A stretch of DNA of 64,000 nucleotides, from the IMG/VR virus record IMGVR_UViG_3300037843_000261, positions 35,273 through 99,272 of that record; one strand, given 5' to 3'. How positions within the stretch are numbered: the first letter of the stretch is position 1; every line of letters begins with the position of its first letter. The DNA comes from a virus. Of the stretch, positions 37,146 through 44,231 are shown piece after piece. The notes below the pieces were generated by a model. That model saw only the letters and a list, made by a program, of their open reading frames with translations. It had not been told where the DNA came from and did no database searches. The position numbers and the translations under genes were made by a program.

Positions 37146-37736
37146 ATGAAGAGTCAAGAAGTTGGTGGAGTGAATGTAAGACTTCCACACATCTGCAAAA
37201 AATGTGGGAAGGCATTAACTGAGGACGGTAAGAACTTCCCAACACGTTGGTCTAATGGGAATAAGTATTACCGATTTCTATGCCGTATTTGCTTTAATAA
37301 GCATAACAAACGTTGGAAACCTCGACATGGAATGACCGAGGGGGTTTACGAGCGAAGGAAACAGACTCTAAGCACCCAAAGGTATAAAGGCGAAGCAAGG
37401 CATGTTACAAACGACTGCAAGAGTTGGGATAAACGCCATGGGTTTGCCTGCGACCTTGACCGGAACTACGTAGCTGCTCTTATATCCACTGGCTGCCGAT
37501 ACTGTGGAGTAACCCAAAGAGAACTACGCATTGGGTTGGACCGATTAGATAACATGCGGGGTCATTTGAAAAGTAACGTAATTCCCTGTTGCACAAGATG
37601 TAACATTGTTCGAGGAAATATGCCCTACAAAGCGTGGTTACTAATCGCTGATACAATGCGAAAAGTTAGGGAGCTTGGGTTATTTGCGGATTGGGTTCCG
37701 GGAAATAAAAGCAAAGATTATTCCGGGGTCGTCTGA
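37146..37736 (+). CDS. HNH homing endonuclease between proline tRNAs
   Basis: A 196-residue protein. The start MKSQEVGGVNVRLPHICKKC is set by the upstream AGTATCTATTAGT element; the frame is open further upstream only because it crosses tRNA-Pro. Two N-terminal Cys pairs (CKKCGKAL, CRICFNKH) are followed by the HNH core CRYCGVTQRELRIGLDRLDN and CCTRCNIVRGNM, the LDR-type site of this family. It is inserted between tRNA-Pro(TGG) and tRNA-Pro(CGG). Confidence 0.87.
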   Translation: MKSQEVGGVNVRLPHICKKCGKALTEDGKNFPTRWSNGNKYYRFLCRICFNKHNKRWKPRHGMTEGVYERRKQTLSTQRYKGEARHVTNDCKSWDKRHGFACDLDRNYVAALISTGCRYCGVTQRELRIGLDRLDNMRGHLKSNVIPCCTRCNIVRGNMPYKAWLLIADTMRKVRELGLFADWVPGNKSKDYSGVV

Positions 37737-37746
37737 TTTAAATTTT

Positions 37747-37825
37747 CGGTGTGTAGCTCAGCCCGGTTTAGAGCACTCCGTTCGGGGCGGAGGGGTCGGG
37801 AGTTCAAATCTCCCCACGCCGACCA
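37747..37825 (+). tRNA. tRNA-Pro (CGG)
   Basis: Acceptor CGGTGTG / CACGCCG; anticodon loop TTCGGGG in a CTCCG/CGGAG stem; T loop GTTCAAATC; CCA encoded. Confidence 0.88.
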
Positions 37826-37888
37826 AGATTGATTTATACGTCAAGTTTACCCCTCTGGGGCTAAAAGTTGACGTAAATAGCAAGATAT

Positions 37889-37963
37889 TCCAGAGTCCTC
37901 TAACGGTAGGAGAACCGGCTCTGACCCGGTTAATGAGAGGTTCGAGTCCTCCCCTCGGAGCCA
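37889..37963 (+). tRNA. tRNA-Gln (CTG), acceptor mismatched
   Basis: Anticodon loop CTCTGAC in an ACCGG/CCGGT stem; T loop GTTCGAGTC; GCCA end. The acceptor TCCAGAG / CCTCGGA has two mismatches, so it may be decaying. Confidence 0.65.
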
Positions 37964-37965
37964 AG

Positions 37966-38200
37966 CTAGCCCGGAAAATGTGGGTTCGAGTCCCACCGGA
38001 TAATCGCATGGAGTAGCCTTCCCGTCAGGCAGAACGCCCCCAGCGACCCGTCATTCAATGGTAGGATACCGGGGATTGATTCAGGGAGAAGGTTGCGGGT
38101 TCGAGTCCCGTCGCCCCGCCATGCGGGGCGTAGCTCAATGGTAGAGCGTCTCCCATGATGCAGCCGGAAAAACGGGGTTCGAGTCCCCGTAGGACATGGT
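37966..38200 (+). pseudogene. Run of degenerate tRNA fragments
   Basis: At least three pieces: a T-arm plus partial acceptor (GTGGG-TTCGAGT-CCCAC) near 37980; a near-complete tRNA at about 38041-38121 with D arm and T arm (GCGGG-TTCGAGT-CCCGT) but no foldable anticodon stem; and another at about 38122-38200 (TAGCTCAATGGTAGAGC, ACGGGG-TTCGAGT-CCCCGT) with unpaired acceptor ends. They look like decayed array members. Confidence 0.5.
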
Positions 38201-38224
38201 ACAGCGTAGCCTCATGGTAGCTGT

Positions 38225-38252
38225 GACCAAGATAACCATGGTACTCTTGGTC
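38225..38252 (+). repeat. Inverted repeat before tRNA-Trp
   Basis: GACCAAGA (38225-38232) and TCTTGGTC (38245-38252), an 8-bp stem with a 12-base loop. Another hairpin in a gene-free spacer of the array. Confidence 0.5.
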
Positions 38253-38292
38253 TTGACCTTCGTTTATTTGGATAAGACACCGGCGTGAGTTT

Positions 38293-38382
38293 AGGGGTGA
38301 CGGGCAATCTGGTTCGGCCCAGCGGTCTCCAAAACCGTCTTCCTTCGGGATACTGGGGGTTCAAATCCCTCCACCCCTGCCA
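38293..38382 (+). tRNA. tRNA-Trp (CCA) with long variable arm
   Basis: Acceptor AGGG GTG / CACCCCT; anticodon loop CTCCAAA in a GCGGT/ACCGT stem; a variable region of about 16 bases containing CTTCC-TTCG-GGATA; GCCA end. The long variable arm is unusual for tryptophan tRNA, which is normally class I. Confidence 0.75.
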
Positions 38383-38457
38383 AGATTCTAATGTAAATTT
38401 TTGGTGCAGATAGAGTCTCCAAATCTACGCTATGCAACTCATATATTGGAGGATTGT

Positions 38458-38802
38458 ATGGCGACAGAAGCTTGGAAAACATCTCATCAAGAAGAAATGA
38501 AAGCATACAGGAGAAAACATTATCAAAATCACAAAGAGCCATATCTTATCCGAGCAAAGAACCAAAGGAAAGAAATTAGAGATTGGTTCAAGGAGTTCAA
38601 ACGCTCTCTAAAATGTGCTCGTTGCCCGGAAAATCATCCTGCATGTTTAGATTTTCATCATAGAGATTCAAGCAAAAAAGACATGTCAATAAGGCAAGCT
38701 GTGAACCAAGGTTGGGGAAAGAAACGAATCCTTGCTGAGATAAGAAAATGCGAAATACTATGCTCTAACTGTCACAGGAAGGAGCACCATCCTGAAATTT
38801 AA
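38458..38802 (+). CDS. HNH homing endonuclease
   Basis: A 114-residue protein starting MATEAWKTSHQEEMKAYRRK after GGAGGATTGT. A basic helical N-terminus is followed by CARCPENHPACLDFHHRDSS and CEILCSNCHRKEHHPE, the zinc-HNH core with DFHH and CSNCH. It is a small free-standing homing gene after tRNA-Trp. Confidence 0.87.
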   Translation: MATEAWKTSHQEEMKAYRRKHYQNHKEPYLIRAKNQRKEIRDWFKEFKRSLKCARCPENHPACLDFHHRDSSKKDMSIRQAVNQGWGKKRILAEIRKCEILCSNCHRKEHHPEI

Positions 38803-38827
38803 TTATTCGTTTGTTTCTCAATCTCTG

Positions 38828-38836
38828 TGGTATTAC
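38828..38836 (+). promoter_or_regulatory. Extended -10 promoter-like TGGTATTAC
   Basis: TCTCTGTGGTATTACCAAG, a one-base variant of the recurrent TGGTATTAT, directly before about 590 bases of structured non-coding sequence. Confidence 0.5.
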
Positions 38837-38839
38837 CAA

Positions 38840-39420
38840 GAATGGCGTGCAAGGTCCCGTAGGGTCGGCAAGACTGATGGGAACGGTTGTCGTGGCAGAA
38901 ATCGGGATACCGTGCCTGCACAAGCGGCTTCCGGGCGACGAGGGGGACCGGTCATTAACCCCGTAGAAAGCGAAGCCAAACCGCCAGTACGCTGGCTGCA
39001 CGCCGTTGGGTTTAAGTTGGTGCTCCTGACCGACCTAAGTCTCTGGTGAGTTGACATAACCGGGGGCGATGTCTTAAGGGCGTGGTCACAGGGGCGCTGT
39101 TCGGGCGGGGTGAGAGCGTTAGGACAACGCAGTGGGCCTCGGGGTGAGACACCATAAGAAACCCGACCACATCAACCCGTATGGTGTACGGCAATGAGAC
39201 CGGCCAATTCGATGGATATGAACCTGAGAGAAGACCGGTTACACCCCGCCCAAACCCTAAAAGCTTGACTCGCCGCCTAGTCCTATGGGCGGATACCGGA
39301 GTGCGAAGAGCGATGGACGGCTATAGGGGTCGTGCGCAGGCTTACCGGCAATTAGCCATCGATCACATTCGGTGTGGCAACGAGCGAGGATTAACGGTTT
39401 TCCGAATCTTAGATAAGGAG
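38840..39420 (+). ncRNA. Candidate large structured RNA
   Basis: About 580 bases between an HNH gene and the next HNH gene with no convincing coding frame. Many local stems are visible: CCAG-TACG-CTGG, GTGGTC...GACCAC enclosing GCGTT-AGGAC-AACGC, GGTG-AGA-CACC, and GGGG...CCCC around ACCGGTCATTAA. The 24 bases at 38867-38890 (GGCAAGACTGATGGGAACGG then TTGT) match 19 of 24 with 35444-35467 in another tRNA spacer. Size and position near tRNAs recall the GOLLD and ROOL classes of phage RNAs, which is inference only. Confidence 0.5.
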
Positions 39421-39425
39421 GCTCT

Positions 39426-39977
39426 ATGGGATACGCTGACGTACTTGTACTAGACATGAACTGGATACCCGTGGGCTTCATGGGCTGGCAGAACGCCGTC
39501 AAGCTCTGGTTCGAGGACCGTGCCAAGATTGTCAAGGAGGACGAGGGCGGGAAGGTCCTGCACTCACCGTCCTTTGAAATGGGCATGCCAAGGGTGATAG
39601 TCGTTCGCAACGCTTGGCATCGCCGTAAGAAGCAGTCCGTCCCCTGCACCCGGCGCAACCTGTTAGTGCGTGACAATGCAACATGCCAGTACTGCGGCAA
39701 GGTGGTCCACACCTCGGAATACACGATTGACCACGTCATCCCGCTTTGCCAGAAGGGCAAGTCCGACTGGGACAACCTTGCCATCGCCTGTATGCCGTGC
39801 AACAAGGAAAAGGCCGGACGTACCCCGGCGCAGGCGGGCATGACCTTGCTCAGCAAGCCCTATACGCCGAAGCCCACGGACCCCCGCTTCAACTTCAAGC
39901 TGCATATCAGCAAGATAAGGAACGAGTGGAAAGATTACGCACCGTACCTATACTGGAATGTTGTACTTGATAAATGA
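39426..39977 (+). CDS. HNH endonuclease
   Basis: A 183-residue protein starting MGYADVLVLDMNWIPVGFMG, the N-terminus of a widespread bacterial/phage HNH family. The core is RRNLLVRDNATCQYCGK, then YTIDHVIPLCQKGKSDWDNL and CMPCNKEKAGRTPAQAGM, giving a full HNH site with two zinc pairs. AAGGAGGCTCT precedes the ATG. It may act in phage DNA metabolism or as a mobile gene, since it sits between a structured RNA and a GIY-YIG gene. Confidence 0.85.
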   Translation: MGYADVLVLDMNWIPVGFMGWQNAVKLWFEDRAKIVKEDEGGKVLHSPSFEMGMPRVIVVRNAWHRRKKQSVPCTRRNLLVRDNATCQYCGKVVHTSEYTIDHVIPLCQKGKSDWDNLAIACMPCNKEKAGRTPAQAGMTLLSKPYTPKPTDPRFNFKLHISKIRNEWKDYAPYLYWNVVLDK

Positions 39978-40010
39978 ACTACTTACCCCATTCATTGAAG
40001 GAGAGTTTAA

Positions 40011-40808
40011 GTGGAGCCATATGGGGAAGTATACATTATCGTAAACCAAGTCAACAACAAGGTATATATCGGGCAAACCATAAGAACCCTGCACGAGCGA
40101 TGGCTGGCTCATTGTAGGAGAGCCAAAGCGGGTGGGACAAATTGTGCATACTTCTATAATGCCATCCGAAAATATGGAGAAGGTAGCTTCAAAGCCTATC
40201 GTATAAATGTTGCCTTCTCCAAAGAAGAATTGGATACCCTTGAGGTCTCCTATATTGAAAAGTTTAAGGCGTGCGACCCTGAATATGGATACAACTCAAC
40301 TCTTGGAGGCGGAGGGGTAGTTGCGAATGAGGCTACTCGTCAAAAATTCAAAGAGGCGAACAAAGGCGAAAGAAATCCAATGTTTGGTAAGCATTGTTCA
40401 GAGCAGACTAGACAAAGGATGAGTGCCTCCCAAAGGGGACACTCAGTCCCAGAAAGCACTAGAAAGGCTGTTGCAGAATCAAACAGGAGAAGAGCTGGAA
40501 AACCACAAGCTCCCCACAAGTCTGGCTGGAAACACTCCGATACCAGTAAGCAAAAAATGCGGGAAGCATTAAAAGGAAGAACCTCGGCTTGGAATAAAGG
40601 CAAAAAAATGCCAGAAGGCTTTGGTGAAAAAATAGCCAAGGCAAAGCGTGGGAAACCACGACCGGTGCATGTAATAGCAGCCTTGAGGGAAGCTAATAGA
40701 AAAAGACCACCTGTGCGCTGGTTATGTAAAGATGGCGTAGCAATCAAAATTGCGGCATCCGAAGTTATTAACCGCCTCTGTGATGGTTGGAGGCTAGGAA
40801 GGAAATAA
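40011..40808 (+). CDS. GIY-YIG homing endonuclease with NUMOD repeats
   Basis: A 265-residue protein, GTG start with GAAGGAGAG upstream. The GIY-YIG core is GEVYIIVNQVNNKVYIGQTI, then LHERWLAH; catalytic Glu in LEVSYIEKF; GYNSTLGGGG follows. Residues 110-240 carry NUMOD3-like repeats (NPMFGKHCSEQTRQRMSASQ, HSDTSKQKMREALKG). The C-terminal CKDGVAIKIAASEVINRL is a helix-turn-helix-like DNA-binding end. Confidence 0.9.
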   Translation: MEPYGEVYIIVNQVNNKVYIGQTIRTLHERWLAHCRRAKAGGTNCAYFYNAIRKYGEGSFKAYRINVAFSKEELDTLEVSYIEKFKACDPEYGYNSTLGGGGVVANEATRQKFKEANKGERNPMFGKHCSEQTRQRMSASQRGHSVPESTRKAVAESNRRRAGKPQAPHKSGWKHSDTSKQKMREALKGRTSAWNKGKKMPEGFGEKIAKAKRGKPRPVHVIAALREANRKRPPVRWLCKDGVAIKIAASEVINRLCDGWRLGRK

Positions 40809-40818
40809 ACAAGTTTAC

Positions 40819-40908
40819 GCCCCCGTGAGCGGAGATGGACATCGCAACAGTTTCCTAAACTGTCTATGCCGAAAGGCATCGCAGGTTCGAGTCCTGCCGG
40901 GGGTACCA
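40819..40908 (+). tRNA. tRNA-Arg (CCT) with long variable arm
   Basis: Acceptor GCCCCCG / CGGGGGT; anticodon loop TTCCTAA in an ACAGT/ACTGT stem; a variable arm ATGCC-GAAA-GGCAT; T loop GTTCGAGTC; CCA encoded. The long arm is a class-II feature not normal for arginine, so identity in the cell is uncertain. Confidence 0.8.
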
Positions 40909-40915
40909 AATTTAC

Positions 40916-40990
40916 GGGGGAATCGTCTAACGCAAAAGGCACCCGTCTTCTAAACGGGCAATCCGGGTTGGACTCCCGGTTCCCCTTCCA
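40916..40990 (+). tRNA. tRNA-Arg (TCT)
   Basis: Acceptor GGGGGAA / TTCCCCT; anticodon loop CTTCTAA in a CCCGT/ACGGG stem; T loop GTTGGACTC; CCA encoded. Last tRNA of the window. Confidence 0.87.
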
Positions 40991-41008
40991 ATTCCCAAGG
41001 AACACCAT

Positions 41009-41221
41009 ATGCTGCTCGATTGCGATAAGCGAAACGTGAGGGTCGTAGCCTCCTTGAACGATGCCAAGGGGCACTCGGAGAACCTCGGGCGTGTCGTATG
41101 GGCGCAGGTAGACGACCGCCCGGAGTGGCTGTACAAGGTCTACCCTGGAGGGCGGGTAATCCAGTACCCCGTGGCGAAGACCTGGACGAAGGGTCGCCCG
41201 GAGGGATTGGAGACCGCATGA
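41009..41221 (+). CDS. Hypothetical small basic protein
   Basis: A 70-residue protein starting MLLDCDKRNVRVVASLND, beta-prone with several Trp/Tyr. Its stop overlaps the next ATG (ATGA). No family is recognised. Confidence 0.6.
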   Translation: MLLDCDKRNVRVVASLNDAKGHSENLGRVVWAQVDDRPEWLYKVYPGGRVIQYPVAKTWTKGRPEGLETA

Positions 41222-41607
41222 GGATTCTTTGCTGCTACTACGGTGGAAACAGCAGGTCGGTATCGTTGGCTATGCTGCTAAAGCTGAACCATGGTCAGCG
41301 AGACGTTCTATCAGTAGGATTGGGATACACCTCCGAGGCTACCAAGCGAGTGCTGTTCGATTGGTCGGATGTTATTGTTATTGTCGGGGAACGCTTCCTC
41401 TTTGACCTTGTACCGGGAGACCAGCAACGTAAGATTGTTTGGGTCAACATTGGACCGGACAGGTGGTACAATCCAACCCATCCCGAACTCGTGGGGAAGT
41501 TGCTTAAAGTTCTGGATTTTTGGGGAAAAAACGGAGCCATTCTATTTTATACCGACCCCGAGCTTCCCCCGGAGTTGCTGGACATCAAAACCAACCCATG
41601 TCCATAG
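41218..41607 (+). CDS. Possible low-molecular-weight phosphatase-like protein
   Basis: A 129-residue alpha/beta protein starting MRILCCYYGGNSRSVSLAML. The N-terminal C..GGNSRS loop followed by a helix resembles the P-loop of low-molecular-weight tyrosine phosphatases, but the spacing is CX6R rather than CX5R, so activity is doubtful. WSDVIVIVGE and VNIGPDRWYNPTHPEL fit that fold's later strands. ATGA overlap with the previous gene. Confidence 0.55.
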   Translation: MRILCCYYGGNSRSVSLAMLLKLNHGQRDVLSVGLGYTSEATKRVLFDWSDVIVIVGERFLFDLVPGDQQRKIVWVNIGPDRWYNPTHPELVGKLLKVLDFWGKNGAILFYTDPELPPELLDIKTNPCP

Positions 41608-41642
41608 GGAGTTCCAAGTTTGCAGCAGAAGACTGGAGAGCC

Positions 41643-42035
41643 ATGAGCAAAAAGAAGGACGCTGAGTCGGAGCACAGGGTACTGGTTTCATTCTTTTGGG
41701 ATGAAGAACGGATGGGCGATGTTGAAGGCTTGTTCGTCACCACCAAGGAAAAAATCGAGAAGTCCCTCGGCAAGGAAGTTTACTTCGGGGAAATTCTCGG
41801 CAAGCATTCGGAAATTTTTGGGACGCTGAAAAAGGAAGACTTCACAGTGAAGTCCGACGACCCGGCGTTCATTGACAAGTTGGTCGAAATCATCGGGGCC
41901 GAAACCATCTCTGGATACAACCCGTTCGATTACCTTGAAGAAGAACCGGAACTGGACGAGGGATTCATCACAGTAACGGGAACTCTCCCACTCATTTCCT
42001 ACTACGTCTTAGACATTGAATTTGTAGAGCTATAA
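41643..42035 (+). CDS. Hypothetical acidic protein
   Basis: A 130-residue protein starting MSKKKDAESEHRVLVSFFWD after GGAGAGCC. Alternating charged helices and strands, with an acidic end (DYLEEEPELDEGF). Convergent with the next gene across a GC-rich hairpin. No family is recognised. Confidence 0.63.
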   Translation: MSKKKDAESEHRVLVSFFWDEERMGDVEGLFVTTKEKIEKSLGKEVYFGEILGKHSEIFGTLKKEDFTVKSDDPAFIDKLVEIIGAETISGYNPFDYLEEEPELDEGFITVTGTLPLISYYVLDIEFVEL

Positions 42036-42048
42036 CGCCAAGCTGAAA

Positions 42049-42070
42049 CCCCGGAGGCTGCCCTCCGGGG
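42049..42070. terminator. GC-rich hairpin between convergent genes
   Basis: CCCCGGAGG and CCTCCGGGG, a perfect 9-bp stem with a four-base loop, between the plus-strand gene ending at 42035 and the minus-strand gene ending at 42078. It lacks a T-run but is placed as a bidirectional terminator. Confidence 0.6.
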
Positions 42071-42077
42071 ATGTCAG

Positions 42078-42386
42078 TTACGCATTGTTGAGGCGGTCCT
42101 CGAAGTCAGCCCGGCGTGCGTCAAGCTCTTCCTGCCGCTCGTTCAGTTCCGCCTGCTCAGCGTCAATCTCCGCCTGCTCGGCTTCGATTTCATCCTCTTC
42201 TTCGGCGAACTCTTCGGTCTCTCCATCCACTTCCACGTCGGCGGAGACTTCACCGTCTTCGGCTACTTCTTCAACCTCGGCAACCTCTTCACCTTCGGTC
42301 ACCTCATCCAACTCCTCCAGTTCAGCATCACTCATGACCGTCATGGTGCCTTCCCAGAGGTCTACCTCTATCATAATTGAAGCCAT
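42078..42386 (-). CDS. Highly acidic coiled-coil protein
   Basis: A 102-residue protein. After a short N-terminal strand, more than a third of residues are Glu or Asp, with an AEQAEIDAEQAELNERQEEL coiled coil. Very acidic small phage proteins can mimic DNA or act as scaffolds. AGGAGG precedes the start. No family is recognised. Confidence 0.65.
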   Translation of the reverse strand: MASIMIEVDLWEGTMTVMSDAELEELDEVTEGEEVAEVEEVAEDGEVSADVEVDGETEEFAEEEDEIEAEQAEIDAEQAELNERQEELDARRADFEDRLNNA

Positions 42387-42495
42387 AATTCCTCCTGTGG
42401 TTTGAATTAGAGGATAGGGACCGCATCCTCTGGCGGATTCACTAAAGGGGTGGGTAGTTGTTAATTTTGGTGTAAAGAAAACCGGCTAATTTTCA

Positions 42496-42765
42496 TCAGA
42501 ATTTAACCGGCCAATCTTGCATAATAGGGGTGGGAAATTTCCAACCGGTTAGGATAGGCTGGGTCTGTTTTTGCTGCCCACATCCGCACTCTTCACATAT
42601 CGCCGGGCGCTTGCGATTGTCCCGGCAAAGCCAAATCCACACGCCATTTTCGTACAGTACCTCATGCTCACACTGATAGCATCCCCGGCAGCGGGAACAC
42701 CGGTACAATTTCCATCCGCATTGCCAGCAGGTTACGTCATGTACCGGACAATTCTCTCGGGACAT
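42496..42765 (-). CDS. Cys-rich zinc-finger protein
   Basis: An 89-residue protein starting MSRENCPVHDVTCWQCGWKL after GGAGACCCG. Thirteen Cys in pairs (CWQCG, CSRCRGCYQC, CEECGCG) indicate two or three zinc sites. It overlaps the upstream gene by 29 bases. Function unknown. Confidence 0.65.
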   Translation of the reverse strand: MSRENCPVHDVTCWQCGWKLYRCSRCRGCYQCEHEVLYENGVWIWLCRDNRKRPAICEECGCGQQKQTQPILTGWKFPTPIMQDWPVKF

Positions 42766-43129
42766 CGGGTCTCCAAAATACACACAGGTTGTCGGTCATG
42801 GGTTGGTAGGACGAACAGCACTCGGGGCGGTTCTCATAGATGGAGCATCGGCCCTCGGGGGTAATCTTGGGGCAGTAGTACCAAAGCTTCACAATTTCCC
42901 CCTCCTTGGATTGAAACTCCTCCTCTATCCCTCCCACCTTAAAAGGCATCCCGGCAGCGGTCAGCATCGCCTGCCCATCTTCAAACATGGAAACTTTCCA
43001 GAAAGTCTCGGGGATGACCGGGTCTTTCTCATGGAAAGGCAGGCAAAACCTGCGACAACAAGCTCCCGGTTCCGGGCAGATGGAACACAGCCAACTACTC
43101 TTTTCGATTTTTGCGAGCGCTGCTGGCAC
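42737..43129 (-). CDS. YkgJ-like Cys-cluster protein
   Basis: A 130-residue protein with a GTG start (VPAALAKIEK) after GGAGG eight bases upstream. CSICPEPGACCRRFC and later YYCPKITPEGRCSIYENRPE then CCSSY match the CxxCxxCC pattern of the YkgJ/flagellin-lysine-methylase-like family, which binds zinc or an iron-sulfur cluster. The reaction is unknown. The end overlaps the next zinc protein. Confidence 0.7.
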   Translation of the reverse strand: MPAALAKIEKSSWLCSICPEPGACCRRFCLPFHEKDPVIPETFWKVSMFEDGQAMLTAAGMPFKVGGIEEEFQSKEGEIVKLWYYCPKITPEGRCSIYENRPECCSSYQPMTDNLCVFWRPDVPRELSGT

Positions 43130-43418
43130 GTTGCTTCGCCTCCCACAGCAAGTTGAAATACTCCCCATGCTGGGGGATGTGTTCACTCTTCTCCAGCCCC
43201 AGCGCCTCCCACATCCGGTCCACGCACAGACCGCAGATGACTGTGGCACTCTCACCAACAAGAAATCCGTCCCGCTTGTCCTCTTTCGATTGAACAATCT
43301 TGACATCGCCGAAATGGCTGCGGCAATCGAGGGCGGCTCGTATCACGTCCAGCAGCTTATACTGTGACGCTGGCTTTCCTACCAGCTTTGGTTTTTTTAC
43401 CGGTGCTGATTTCCGCAT
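43095..43418 (-). CDS. Hypothetical protein
   Basis: A 107-residue protein starting MRKSAPVKKPKLVGKPASQY. Basic N-terminus, VICGLCVDRMW near the middle and a basic end (RASSARKNRKE). It overlaps its neighbours at both ends. No family is recognised. Confidence 0.62.
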   Translation of the reverse strand: MRKSAPVKKPKLVGKPASQYKLLDVIRAALDCRSHFGDVKIVQSKEDKRDGFLVGESATVICGLCVDRMWEALGLEKSEHIPQHGEYFNLLWEAKQRASSARKNRKE

Positions 43419-43548
43419 TCTGTGCCTCCCGTAACGAAATGGCGTTGGACTTCGCCGTGGATATGCCCGTCAAGGCGTACTCTCGGCTGGTGGGGTCAAG
43501 GTGATTTTCCTTGGCGTAACCCTCCACTATAAAATACTCTACAAACAA
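43357..43548 (-). CDS. Hypothetical small protein
   Basis: Up to 63 residues (TTG start at 43548; GTG at 43527 or TTG at 43500 are alternatives). A GAGTATTTTATAG promoter-like sequence overlaps the first codons, arguing for an internal start. The C-terminal TGKKTKAGRKASVTV is basic. Uncertain gene. Confidence 0.45.
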   Translation of the reverse strand: MFVEYFIVEGYAKENHLDPTSREYALTGISTAKSNAISLREAQNAEISTGKKTKAGRKASVTV

Positions 43549-43588
43549 AATATACGTTGACTATGACTTTCATATAGTGGGGGTGATT

Positions 43589-44173
43589 ATGCCTGACGTA
43601 ATTTGTAGTGGTTGCAACAAAACGTTTTCAAAGTCTGAAAATCGGATACAAACGTGGTTAAAACGTAGGAATCAGAGGCACTTTTGCAGTAAAAAATGTC
43701 GGCGGGAATTAACTGTAAAGACCCACACAGTGGGGTGTTCCGTATGCAAAAACTACTTCATCAAGGTCGGGATGCCAACTGATAGGATAAAAAACCACTA
43801 TTGCCCCAACTGTCGAGGTAAAGTTGAATTTAAGTGTTGCATCTGTGGGAAATCATATAAACGATATAAATCGGCCATTCGTTTCCGAAAAAGAAAGAAG
43901 AACTATTGTTCAAAACAGTGCAAAAATGTTGGACAACGCATGGATTGGGGTGTCATTACTAATCGAGCTAGTCTTAGATTAAAGTGGGTTCGTCAGTTCG
44001 GCAAGGCTGCCCTTATTTGTGTTCGATGTAAGTATGACAAACCCTATAATATCGAACTTCACCACAAAATTTATGTTGTAGATGGGGGAAGTAACAATCC
44101 CGATAACCTAGAACCACTATGTAAAAATTGCCATGGAGAAGAACACTACAAAGTCAAGCCGGACGATGATTGA
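43589..44173 (+). CDS. HNH endonuclease with multiple zinc fingers
   Basis: A 194-residue protein starting MPDVICSGCNKTFSKSENRI. Four Cys-pair fingers (CSGCNKTF, FCSKKCRREL, CSVCKNYF and YCPNCRG, CCICGKSY and YCSKQCKN) precede an HNH core at the end: CVRCKYDKPYNIELHHKIYV, GSNNPDNLEPLCKNCHGEEH. The zinc fingers probably read DNA. GGGGGTGATT precedes the ATG. A/T-rich compared with neighbours. Confidence 0.88.
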   Translation: MPDVICSGCNKTFSKSENRIQTWLKRRNQRHFCSKKCRRELTVKTHTVGCSVCKNYFIKVGMPTDRIKNHYCPNCRGKVEFKCCICGKSYKRYKSAIRFRKRKKNYCSKQCKNVGQRMDWGVITNRASLRLKWVRQFGKAALICVRCKYDKPYNIELHHKIYVVDGGSNNPDNLEPLCKNCHGEEHYKVKPDDD

Positions 44174-44211
44174 CGGCTGTATAAATAATACACAAAAATT
44201 GGAAAAATCCC

Positions 44212-44231
44212 AGTATTATTCTTTATGAAAC
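44212..44231 (+). promoter_or_regulatory. AGTATTATT start element (identical copy)
   Basis: AGTATTATTCTTTATGAAAC, identical to the minus-strand copy at 6896-6915, preceded by GGAAAAATCCC. The ATG at 44225 lies five bases after TATTAT with no Shine-Dalgarno between, so the message may be leaderless. Confidence 0.6.

Noticed and set aside
39181-39453. 90-codon frame within the candidate large RNA
   Set aside because: Runs into the HNH gene start, has no ribosome site and its sequence follows the stem repeats; low protein likeness.
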